DNA of 64,000 bases from Pardosa pseudoannulata (lineage: Eukaryota > Arthropoda > Arachnida > Araneae > Lycosidae). Shown in pieces: positions 24,201 to 34,645 of the stretch. The position numbers were made by a program, and so were the translations under genes. The DNA lies in the NCBI GenBank assembly GCA_032207245.1, contig CM063503.1:104692842-104756841 (forward strand). Reading direction: 5' to 3'. The notes under the pieces are model-generated. The model saw only the letters and a program-made list of their open reading frames with translations, searched no databases and was not told the DNA's origin. Every line of letters starts with the position of its first letter. Position 1 is the first letter of the stretch.

Positions 24201-27200
24201 AATACTATGGCCACGCGTATAATAAGCATCTAAGTAATATCGGGAAGATATACCAAGAACTGCAAGTGTTTCAACTGATTCTTTCTCGTTAAATTTTGCT
24301 TTTGAACAACAATAGACAATACACATTAAATCCATTTTATCCCTTACCATCTCTATAACATGACGAACAACTTTGGTAATCCAAAATTTGCATACACATA
24401 ACATATCTTACTGCATCGTACACTTATGCTAATTTCCGCATTTCCTGCCTTTCATTTTGTGATTGCTATCGTTGCTATTGTCATCAGTCCTTTGCAAATG
24501 TCCACCAGTGTATATGTGATTTATTCTCTTAGAAACTCCATTAAAAGTCAGTAGAGTAAATCCCATCATCATTGTTAACTATATTTAAACTGGAGGAAAA
24601 CAGACTTATACCAGAAACGTATTATTTATACTACTGAATGCAGACAACGAAATATATGCTTGCAATATACAATGCCATAAATTTCACTTATTTAAGTCAA
24701 ATGATTATAGTTGCTTAGTATCAAAGTCTTATTTAATGCAGTAAATTCTATCCTTATGGTTAACCGCATTTAAATTAAAACCAAATTGTGTTTTCAAGAA
24801 GCATATTTATATCTGTAAAAGCTGACAAAATAAATTTTGTGCAACGCATAAAGTAAATTCCTTTTATATATTTCAACTGATTACATTCTCCTAGTACGAG
24901 TTGATTTTTATAAGCAGGGACTTCAGTAAATATCAATACCAAACTACGTATGTTTCAGGTTCATTTCGTGATTCAAATCTTGATATAAAATTGAAAATTC
25001 TTAAGAAGTTTGAATAAAATAGGTTATTAATAGGTGAATATGTAAAAGAAGTATATTTAGGGACATGAAAAGCATATATAAAAATAATTTTTTTAAAAAT
25101 AAAATAAGATTATGATTACATTTAGTGTATGAAATTGTGATGGTTTATGCGAGAATAAAAATATCTACATAATTTCCTTTTTATTTAGAAATTTTTTACT
25201 CGTTGCTTAGACAATAATATTTACTGATTATTGTTTACCATTTTATAAAACGTAAAATTTTAGATCAAAAATATAAAAATTAAAACAATAGGTAGAAATT
25301 GTTTATAGTAGTTTAAATTTTTGTTTAAAATTAAATTTTAATTAACTGATGAGTTAACTTTTTAACCTGAAGTTGTAGTTTTATTTCAATGTTAAAATGC
25401 AATGCAGTCAGCTCTAGAATTTAGAGGGGGAGGGGAGGAAAAAAGATCGAACAGTTCTACCCATCCCTATCCCGTATGACCCGGAATGAAATTCTGTTGA
25501 GGTCATGCAAAACAGAGTTATAATATTATAAATGTAATTATTTTACTAGGAATTTTGGTTAAAAGTTAGATTTTAAATTACTCTTTAAAGCACAAAACCA
25601 GCATTTTGAAGATTTTTGTAAAATAATACTTAACATAATTGATCAACTGAGAGGTGATTTGTGAAAAATTTATAATTACAAATAAAAGTTTTGTTGTAAA
25701 AACAAAGTTTTGAGCAAAAAGTGAGAATAATGTAGAAGTATGTTGACTAGCTTGAATACTTCAGTATTATTCGTACTCTATTAGTAACTAAAAATCTCAA
25801 AGAAGGTATATGAGATTTTCATTATAAAATCCACTGATAATACAGTGTGGTATAAAATTATTGACCACAGTTCATGTTTCAAAAAGTGAAGCACGTACAC
25901 GTTCAGATATACATTTTCTTTGGCATACAGTTTAAAACAGTTTTACACAGTAACATTTTATACATTAAATATCATATACACGAGGTCCATTGCGGCATGC
26001 AAAATATCCAACATATATTCAATATCCTGCTAAGTGTTTTGCAGCATTTCAGCAGATAATGCTCCAATGAATTCAGTGATCACTGATATTTGGAACTGGA
26101 ATTGCGTATACTCATTAACATACCCCCAGAAGGAAAGAAGTCAAAGGGTGTTATGTTGGTTGATCTTTGCCCCCCCCCTTCTCGAACAATCCAACGATTA
26201 TTAAATGTTTTAAATTGCCTTTCCAAGACAACAATAAAAATATACTTAATTTCGTTTCAAACAAGAAATGTAGTAAATGAATTTGGACTATCTTCTATGT
26301 AAGCAAAAACTATTCATTCAGATGGAAGATACTATATATGTATATTTAAATAAGAAAATTTCTGTTCAATTTTCATGTCAGTTTTAAGTCTTACATAACA
26401 TTTTCAAAAGTGGCATAAGGAGGATTAATACATGTAATTTATCACACATTTTAAGCAAATAAAGTCAGTTATTAGGTTTTTTTGAAGCAATGAAGATGAA
26501 GATTCCCCCTTGAGTTTTTAAATCATTCATTATTATAGATATACAGTTTGAAATATATAAAAGCATTAAACCTGTATACGTTATATATCGCTGTACATGC
26601 AAGCGTTATATTTGGTATAATGTTATTAAAACGAACATTCCAAACACCTAAGTGAAAACTGATATTTTTCATATGCTCTTCCTTAATATTCTGATAATGT
26701 TTTGGTTTTTCTCTATTTCACAGCGTTTTGATATTAACAATATAAAATTGCCTTTTGATAATTAACTTTGAACTTCTGATTTTACCCCTTTGATACTTTT
26801 ATAATAGTAATAATTGCTGCATCTTTTCTAACTAGTTTCTAGCTAGTTTGTATAAACATATTTAATACAAGCTTATATATACAAACATGAATTAGATTTA
26901 AAAAAAAAAAAAGATCTACTAGCAAGCTGAGAATTCCAATATATAAGAACTGGTATGGGCACTAAATTTCAAGTGGGGATCTTTTATACCATTAGAGATT
27001 GCATTTAAATTACGCATTAATAGAGGTGACCACATAAGTTGTCATACCTATAGATGAAACTTTTTTGAGCTTTTTACAGTTTTATCAAATTTAACTTTAT
27101 TTCAAAATAATACACAAAATTAAGCCTTTTTTGTTAAAATATTTTTGTATACACATAGAAATTTTTGTGATATCATTAATCTTTAATTTTTTTAATAAAT

Positions 27201-27639
27201 TATATATTCAAATACTACTTTAAATAGAATTTAAAAAGTAGATCTGTTTTATATAATTTATATTTTAAAAAACATAGTTGAAAATAATATTAAGTTCTAA
27301 AATATAATACAGTAACAATATAACTTAACATTAAATGTATCGTAATTTATATAATTAGATATTAATGTAACAGTTAGCCATTTTTTAAGACCACAGAGAA
27401 AAGTCAGACGCTGCATTTGGTTTCATAGGTGTACGTTCCTCCACATATACAATATACGGAAGCAAATTTTAATAAAATATATTATTTATAAAGAATCCTT
27501 TCTTGAATCTTTGTATACCATTTGGGCAAGTTTCTGTTCAAGTTTATTTAAACATTTAAGTTAAAAAAATTAGGTTTACTTTCTCAAAATATTTTCTTGC
27601 ATTTAGAGTATGATTTGTTTAATGATTTCTCCTTAAAAA

Positions 27640-27642
<3 letters not shown>
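21224..27642. other. AT-rich intergenic sequence, no gene seen
   Basis: Poly(A) runs occur near 23461 and 26900. About 23560-23900 and 24000-24560 are less AT-rich and hold open frames of about 75-82 codons on both strands (23622-23870 plus, 24180-24404 minus). Neither shows a known motif. They may be decayed coding or transposon sequence, but I cannot support a call. Confidence 0.4.

Positions 27643-27686
<44 letters not shown>
27643..27686. repeat. (AT)n microsatellite
   Basis: Perfect AT run of about 44 bp. Confidence 0.95.
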
Positions 27687-27688
<2 letters not shown>

Positions 27689-27833
27689 TTAAAGTAATCT
27701 ATTTTAAAATAGAAAATGTACCCAAAACACTGAGCTCACAGGAACATATACAGTAGAAACAGAAGACACCTAAAAGTGTTAATATAGAATCAAAAATAAC
27801 TTGGGCATACCATACCCGGTGTGAGTTCTCAGC

Positions 27834-28405
27834 TTAACCCCTTCCGGTAAAATGACAAGTCTAGCTCGTCATTAGTTTTTCATTCCATACCGAACAATGA
27901 CGAGCTACACTCGTCATGCGATTAAAGTTACTGTTAAATATGATAATTTAGTTTAAAATTTCTAGTGTACTGAATTTGGCAACACTTTTATCACTTGTGA
28001 AAATCACAAGTCACTATTGCATATCGTTTATTTAGAATTTCTTGTTACAAGTCATTGCCAAATTAATGAGTCAGAATAAAAGAAAACCTACTAAGAAATG
28101 CCGTGTGTGTTACAAGAATCAAATTAAAAGTTAGACTACTTGGCGGTGTAAACAATTAAGAATTCCTTTGCACTTTGTTTTGAAAAGTACCACCAGCTTG
28201 AAGACTATTATCTGTATACCTTATTAATGTTTTGCTTTGATATTTTCTTAATTTTACTGTTTCTGATATTATTTAACACTATGTAAAAAGTGGATTTTAA
28301 TTAAGAATATGTAAGAATGGAAAATGAAACAAGTTTTTTAAATAAAAATTAAATGGTTATTTCATGCACAGTTTTTCATTATTAAATCATACCGGAAGGA
28401 GTTAA
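27834..28405 (+). mobile_element. piggyBac-type deletion derivative with intact ends
   Basis: TTAA bounds both ends (27834-27837 and 28402-28405). The left end TTAACCCCTTCCGGTA and the reverse complement of the right end match at 15 of 16 positions, so the terminal inverted repeats are clear. Just inside the left end lie two subterminal palindromes, TGACAAGTCTAGCTCGTCA and TGACGAGCTACACTCGTCA, which resemble transposase-binding repeats of piggyBac elements. The interior keeps a broken piece of the transposase C-terminus (28066-28232). At 572 bp it lacks the catalytic core and would depend on a transposase supplied elsewhere. Confidence 0.85.
28066..28232 (+). pseudogene. piggyBac transposase C-terminal Cys-rich fragment, frameshifted
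   Basis: From ATG at 28066 the frame reads MSQNKRKPTKKCRVCYKNQ with a CxxC pair, then hits TAG at 28132-28134. The domain continues past the stop and through a shift to another frame, where LCFEKYHQLEDYYLYTLL is readable (about 28173-28230). Basic stretch, CRVC, then LCFEKYH is the order seen in the zinc-binding C-terminus of piggyBac transposases. The stop and frameshift make it a pseudogene. It lies within an element with matching TTAA ends, which agrees with the family call. Confidence 0.8.
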
Positions 28406-29809
28406 TGTTGATTCTGTGTGGTTAAAAAATTATTGAAAAAACCTATTTGTAGTAGAATTTGTGTAGTAGGAGGGTAGAAGTCTTATGATTTAAGGCATTA
28501 TAATATTTAAGAATTTACTGTATTAAAGCTACCTAGTAATTGTATAAAAATTAACCCATGACCTATAAAATAATTTCCATACACTGCTCACAATTTTACA
28601 CTGTTTCTGAATAATGAAACACTGAATGAAATTTCGCTGCACTTTATATTTGTTTTAATAATTTACTTGGGAGTAATAAATATTTTAATTCTGATATATA
28701 TAGCAATGAATGCTTTAGATGTAAAAGAAGACTAGAATGAATAATGAAATCCACGTATTTAGTTTAGAGAATACGACTGAATACAGTTGGACAGATAACT
28801 TTGGAATAATGAGGGTAATAGGATTGTTTTCCAGCTGATAAATTTTGCTCAGCTATACTAAAAGAAATTATATTATTGTTTCGTAATATTTGACAATTTC
28901 AATAGAGCTGTGGACGTATAGGCATCTCTTGAATAGGGGTAGTGAATGATGATTGTTTTGGCTACATTGAGTTACTAGATTTATGCGACTGAATTATGGG
29001 GCAAGTCCTTCGACGCATCCCATCAATCATAGACACCATTGTCTGCTCAAACTTGATGAGCTGTAAAGCTAGATTTGCTTTAAAGCATCGCTACAGAAAT
29101 GTAACCTTAATTTGTTCCGGTTGAAGAATAGAATTTATGCTCAAATATTTTAATGCTTGGTGTAATATATATTCGACATCGCATATAAGTATAAATAAAG
29201 CATAATTCTCAAAGGTTATAAAATTAACGCACACACACAAAAAAATGTAATACAGAAATTCTAAAAGGCCGGTTACAATTGAAATTATTGTTGTATCCAC
29301 TATTGTTTTACATTCCCGGATTGCTGGGCAAGGAGAAGCCTAATCAGCAAGCTGTTATAAAGTAAGATACAATCGGGCCACATTGAAGAGAACGACACAC
29401 AAATCCAAGTCTAACTGAAATTTTATTTAGAAGCTGCTAGAAAAGGACATATTCACTAGTCAGCGGTAGAAGAGAGAATGTACGCGAAAACATGTGCTGG
29501 AATAGAGTTGGACCCCATAGCGAGACAAAGAAGAAATATTTCCCAGAGAAACCGAAATTTAGTCAGCGAATTTAGCTGTTAGATCACGGGAAAAACTCAA
29601 CCATTTGCCGGCGACACTTCGAAAATGCGGTGAGGGGACAGAAAATTTGCATCTAATGCATAGAATATTTTGGGAAATGGGTTGAGAGAAATTTAAGTCG
29701 AGGACATTCCTTTAATTACGATATTTTGTGGATGGGAAAATATTTGTGGGAAATTGAATAGGAGAGAGAAATTTTAAAACATTTTAAAGTGAAATATTTC
29801 TGATATATT

Positions 29810-29812
<3 letters not shown>
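28406..29812. other. Intergenic sequence with a GC-richer, possibly LTR-derived segment
   Basis: No gene is seen. About 29304-29616 is GC-richer. Read on the minus strand it starts TGTCGCC, contains AATAAA at about 29427, and could be bounded by a terminal ACA, a loose LTR-like pattern. No duplication, primer site or coding remnant supports this. The rest is AT-rich spacer. Confidence 0.35.

Positions 29813-29885
<73 letters not shown>
29813..29885. repeat. (AT)n microsatellite
   Basis: Perfect AT run of about 73 bp. Confidence 0.95.
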
Positions 29886-29888
<3 letters not shown>

Positions 29889-30183
29889 TTGTGTAAAGGG
29901 TATTTTTGACCCATTACAAATGGAAAATGATATACATGCTGGATAAAGTGCAGTCTTTAAGCTATGAAAGAATACATCAAAATTTGAAAATAAAAGATGT
30001 TCACTTTATTTAGACAATACATGTTTCTCTCTCTACAGCCAAAACCTTTTACATTCTCTTAACTTGCCTTGAGGGTGCAAGGAGCCAATCATATCGTTAA
30101 GATTAATTCTATGATGACTTTTCTCAGTGAAATTAAGCTAAGTAAATCATAAGAATTAAATTTATGTCCTCGATGTAGCCAAA

Positions 30184-30346
30184 TGTTACCAAAATCAAAG
30201 GAGAAACAAAGACGACCCCGGCTTATACCGGCTGAAGCACTTAAAGACGGGTTGGCCGGAATGGGCTGGAAGGATGAAAAATAGGGGTCAGAAGTATGTC
30301 TAGCGGGGTCTTCTTTTTCCCTACCCCGTCTTATGACCAGTTGACA
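30184..30346 (-). mobile_element. Possible LTR remnant with adjacent primer-site-like sequence
   Basis: On the minus strand the segment begins TGTCAACTGG and has a TATAAG box (plus 30222-30227). It ends GGTAACA, followed at once by TTTGGCTACATCGAGG (plus about 30168-30183). TG...CA ends, a TATA box and a TGG-starting primer-site-like sequence are the expected order of a gypsy-type 5' LTR. No polyadenylation signal, second LTR or gag/pol coding was found. The call is tentative. Confidence 0.3.
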
Positions 30347-31237
30347 GTTTGATTACTACCTACCGAAAAGCATGATCACTGTTTGAGGTGTTTTCCTTAG
30401 GAATGAATTTTTACTTTATTTTTATTCTCTACGATAATTCTAATCTTATTTGATGTTTGCGATATATATTTTGAAGTTCAGTTTAAAGGTATTTTATATA
30501 AACACAAGCTAGTTAAAAATTTTAGATTTATAGTTAAACAATTTTATTGTTCTTATTGATTCAATGCACATTTCTGATCAACTTTTATTATTGATTCAAT
30601 GTACAATGAGTTTAATTCATAATGTGATGAAGAGGAAAAAGTCACTGACTAAATTAGTCATTATTTAGAAGGGACAGAGGAAAGGAACTATTCTGTATGG
30701 TTTACTTTTTCTTCTTAGAAAGTTCAAAATTTTATAATGAATGTTTTTTCGTAATTTCTATTTTGTAGAAATATTAATACTTTATACTAACAATTTTTTT
30801 AGTAAGTTTGCAGTTCTTAATTTAAAAATGACTTATTTCTTAACTTCTGCGAAAACTTATAAAAAAAGAGCTTAAATTGTGCATACTTTCCATATCAGAA
30901 TGTATGTTCATATTATTGCTTGAACTCATATACTAAATTTATGTTTAAATCCTGTTTGGGAGGTAGACTGTGGTTATAGGATTCTTTAAACTAGACGGGG
31001 AATAACAACTGGAATTTATATCTGGATGGTTTAGTAGAAATGTATATTGTTTGTTGGATTCAAACACACAGACTCTGCTAGAAGGCAGTATTGTCCCGGG
31101 GAAGAGGGGCGGGGCAGACCACAAAACACATTCCTTGTAAAAATTTGATCTGATTTAGATCTATTGAGGCTATAAGCTACAAAAAACCAATAATATGTTG
31201 TATAATTAATATATATTATTAGTAGTTGTAGAAGTAT
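30347..31237. other. Intergenic sequence
   Basis: Nothing recognised; a GC-rich patch at about 31095-31130 has no identity. Confidence 0.4.
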
Positions 31238-31320
31238 CAGCAGCAGCAGTCGTCGTCGTAGCTACTGCTGCTGCTGCTGGAGGAGGAGGAGGATTGTATT
31301 TGAGGGGGGGGAGAGGAGGA
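31238..31320. repeat. Trinucleotide repeat cluster (CAG/GTC/CTG/GGA)
   Basis: Four CAG units, then GTC units, then five CTG units and GGA units, ending in a G-rich purine run. The CAG and CTG tracts are complementary and could form a hairpin. No long open frame surrounds it, so a poly-Gln-type coding repeat is unlikely. Confidence 0.85.
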
Positions 31321-31859
31321 TACTAATTAGTATTTTATCTAATTTAATATGGTTATGTATACACATTCACATGTACAACAATCTCTCAATTTTTCTAAAT
31401 GCAACTATTTTCATTAAATCTAGTTGCAATTATTGTTCTTTTTTATTGTTTTTATTTCTGTTCTTTGTTAATTATTTCTTTACAGATAATTTTAAAACTA
31501 TATTTCCTACATACACTTGCTCATCGAAGCTATTTTCAACTTCGAAGCTATTTTCAACTTCGTACTTCATGAAATATATTGAAAACTTGAGTATATTCTA
31601 GAACAGTTTCCTCAGTTGTTATCTTTAGGCATTTGGACCCCTGTTTCCACGTGGGGAAGTAAAGAAACACAATCATTTTAACATGACATATGTGACTCAC
31701 CTACTTCATTCATGTCTCCAAAGTCCATTTTCCGGGATGAAGGGAGAGAATGAGACAGTCCATTTTCCATTTTCACCTGCTGAAAACTTTAGGACTTAAG
31801 AGTAGCTAAATTATCTGCTCATGTCGTCCTTAAAGGGATAACTAGTGAAGAAGGTGCTA
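31321..31859. other. Intergenic sequence with a short tandem repeat
   Basis: At 31524-31563 an 18-bp unit starting TCGAAGCTATTTTCAAC is repeated twice plus a partial copy. The rest is unrecognised. Confidence 0.45.
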
Positions 31860-32002
31860 GGTTTTGGTTTGGTTTGGAGCACTTCGGTCTACTTCTTTTG
31901 CAACACGAGGGCTAATGAGACTGGGACCTACTGCTTAAAACAGATTCCAAACAGCTACCAACATTCATGCCACAGTATGATTCGAATCCATGAACTACCG
32001 GA
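31860..32002 (-). repeat. SINE copy, head truncated
   Basis: Tail (GGTTTTGGTTTGGTTTGGAG in plus orientation), complete body (ACGAGGGCTAATGAGACTGG) and the box-B part (GATTCGAATCCATGAAC) are present. The sequence departs from the family just before the box-A end of the head. Immediately after it a 16-bp tandem repeat (TAAATACATTTAATGG, two copies, 32004-32034) begins. Confidence 0.8.
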
Positions 32003-32520
32003 CTAAATACATTTAATGGTAAATACATTTAATGACAGAATGACTCAGGCAGTGAATGTTGATATTTATTTAGATGAAATCGTGTAATTAAAATACAATA
32101 ACAATTTAGATACGCACTCCAAATTAGACCATCGTAACTATACATTATTGATCATATGGAGGTACTATTCTATCTCGACATAAACCTTCTACTTATATAT
32201 GACTTGTTAATGGATATCGATGACATTTATGATTTTAATCTGTTTCCACTAGAAAGATATGATTCTTCGCTGAATATACTACATTTATTATAACTAACCC
32301 TATCAATACTGCTTATCTAATAACACCTAATTATAATCTAATAATCTAATGACATAGCTTAAGCATTACGAGTTACTGAAAGTAAAGTGCAACAGGAAGT
32401 CTCCAAAAACAAAGATATTTACCAAAAATACAAAAAATGGAGAGAATCGTCAGAAAAATATTTAAAGATAGACATAATTATGTTGTTTAATTTGTTAGGT
32501 TAAAAATATTACACACAAAT
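32003..32520. other. AT-rich spacer
   Basis: Apart from the 16-bp tandem repeat at its start, nothing was recognised. Confidence 0.45.
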
Positions 32521-32521
32521 G

Positions 32522-32568
<47 letters not shown>
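32521..32568. repeat. (TA)n-(GT)n microsatellite
   Basis: Short TA run passing into a GT run. Confidence 0.95.
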
Positions 32569-32570
<2 letters not shown>

Positions 32571-32996
32571 GACAGGGTTTAATTGATAATGTAAAATGTA
32601 AATTATATTCTAGTAATAGTTTTAGAAAATCTTTTTGTGTTGTGCATCGTGTTCTTAATTTACAATTAGTAACCCTAATTATTAGTAACAGAAGTAGTTG
32701 GGTGGTTTAAATGTAGCTCTACTTTTGGAAACAATGTCTCAAGGAGTTCAAAGGATTACGTAGCTTTTGGAGTCTATCTAGCGTTTTAACCTGATCTAAT
32801 TTTCTACGTTTAGTCGTATATAAACATTTTAATCAGCATTTTCGTAATTACTTCTCTTTCGCAAACAAGCTATTGCGTGGAGATTTCGGATTGCGTGATC
32901 ACGCTTATTAAAAGCTTCTGTCTGCTGCTGTCATCTGAGTAAAGGCTATCCTAGCTCTTCAGATGTTTATAATAAAGCCGTTTTACAATCCAAACA
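32566..32996 (+). mobile_element. Weak solo-LTR candidate
   Basis: The segment starts TGTTAGAC. It has a TATATAAA box at 32817-32824 and an AATAAA signal at 32971-32976, and ends CCAAACA at 32996. The order and spacing suit an LTR, and the TGTTAGA start is common in copia-type LTRs. No duplication, second LTR or coding remnant supports it, and such motifs arise easily in AT-rich DNA. Confidence 0.2.
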
Positions 32997-34298
32997 GTAT
33001 CTAATGGTTAGAAGAGTTATATTTGATTTGTTTGTAAAAGGCATCATTAATTCGTATGCATTCCCTTTGAAATGTAGTTGGAAGAACGAATCTCTTGTAA
33101 ATCAGTTCTAATCTTTAGGGGAAATCTGTAAAGAGTTGAGCTTCATGTTTGAAGAGGGATTATTTGTCAGAATATTTACAGATAAAATAGAGCATTAGTA
33201 TAGCTAAGGAAAAAACACCAATACAATGGATTTTCCTGAAACAATTAATCAAATGATAAGAAAAGAAAATAAACTGAAGAGTGGCTATGTTTTGATAGAT
33301 ATTTCTTGAGAGCTAAAGAATTTTGTTGAAATAAATAAAATAAGTTATACTGTTTCTCTATTTTTTCTAAATTCCTATTGTGGTTTTAACTCGTTTTAGA
33401 TAGTCCATGGACTCTGTGCTGGAATTTAAAAATGGTAGTTTTGAAATATACTAAAGTATTAGAATTACTATGTTGTATAATGGAAATTAACAGTAGTGTT
33501 TTATTGTATTTTAACGTTTCTTTAAATTTAATTTATTAGTTTTGTGTAGTTGGAGATTCTTCCTTATATGGTTATAAATCCCAGTTGAATATTTCCTAAT
33601 AAACTTAATAGTATATATCTACTGAGGACATTACTCAGAGTGCATTAGCAAAATTTAAATTTCGGTATTGTTGTAAGATGAAGATAAAATAAAGTGTTTT
33701 ATATTAAATAACCATATTCTTAGGTTTTGCTATATCTGTCTTTTGATTTTAATGTTCCACAAAAGAGTGATATGTTAGGGGAATTTGTCTTCATAATACT
33801 AATAATGTGCTATTATATTCATTAGTGAAATATGTTTATAATATAGGTTTTATATTATTGTAGCATACGATTAAATGTAATGTTTTGTTGTAAATAAACA
33901 TATCTTTATGCTTTGACATTCAATTTTTTTTTTATTTCTGCCCAAAATTGTTATAAATATACACAAAAACTGTTTTTGTAGCCAAAATATAGTCTCTTCA
34001 TTTCAAAGTAATATAAAAAAATACTTTATTTCGTCTTCGTCTATATTACTAAATCTGTGATGAAATGTTTCATTAAAGTACTGAAAAATGTTTTAATTTT
34101 TAATTGTGAATGTAATTGCTAATTTATTATTACTATTAATTGTGGCTCATTACCAAGATGAAGATAATTATCGGTCATTTTTTAAGGGAACATCATATAA
34201 AAGGCCAACATTACTTCCTAAGACGGGGCAACACAAACAAGCGTAGTGGGTCTTCATAATTAAGAAACAAGGACCAAGAAGAAGACTCCATCCTCCAC
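32997..34298. other. AT-rich intergenic sequence
   Basis: Nothing recognised. About 34180-34298 is slightly GC-richer and forms the left flank of the next SINE. Confidence 0.45.
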
Positions 34299-34488
34299 AC
34301 ATCCAGGGTTTGGTTTGGAGTGGTACGGTCTACTCTTTTGCAACAAGAGGACTAATGAGCCCGGGACCTACTGCTTAAAGCCGATTCCGAATGGCTACGA
34401 ACATCCATACCACAATGGGATTCGAACCTACAAACTCCGGTCCCGAAGGCCAGCACCCTATTCAATCGACCGTCGTTCGACATCCAGG
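34299..34488 (-). repeat. Full-length SINE copy with exact 9-bp target-site duplication
   Basis: ACATCCAGG occurs exactly at 34299-34307 and 34480-34488 and brackets a 172-bp insert (34308-34479). On the minus strand the insert starts CGAACGACGGTCGATTGAAT (box A region) and carries GTAGGTTCGAATCCC (box B). It runs through the body (GTAGGTCCCGGGCTCATTAG) and ends in CCAAACCAAAC. The layout is tRNA-related head, unrelated body, simple-repeat tail, as in a SINE. This copy best defines the ends of the family. Confidence 0.9.
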
Positions 34489-34570
34489 AATATCGCCCAC
34501 AAAAACAGAGTGTATTGCGACCATTAACCTATTATACGTGCTTCAGCCATCCATGAACACGATGGATTTC

Positions 34571-34645
34571 TGGTTGGTTAGAGACTCGAACTTCAAACCT
34601 GCAGTTATGAGACTTTCCTAACTAAGCTACCACGGTTCGGTTTCT
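34571..34645 (-). pseudogene. tRNA-Met(CAU)-like sequence
   Basis: On the minus strand GTAGCTTAGTTAGG resembles a D-arm, AGTCTCATAACT an anticodon arm with CAU in the loop, and AGTTCGAGTCTC a T-arm. The order and spacing match elongator tRNA-Met. The arms do not pair well and no clean acceptor stem is visible. It is therefore a tRNA pseudogene or the head of a different SINE, not a working gene. It lies 82 bp beyond the SINE's target-site duplication. Confidence 0.55.

Noticed and set aside
23622..24404. Open frames at 23622-23870 (plus) and 24180-24404 (minus) as genes
   Set aside because: No start context, splice structure or domain is recognisable, and both strands are open at 23.6-23.9 kb.
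29304..29616. Solo LTR on the minus strand
   Set aside because: TGT start and AATAAA are present but no duplication, primer site or repeat partner supports it.
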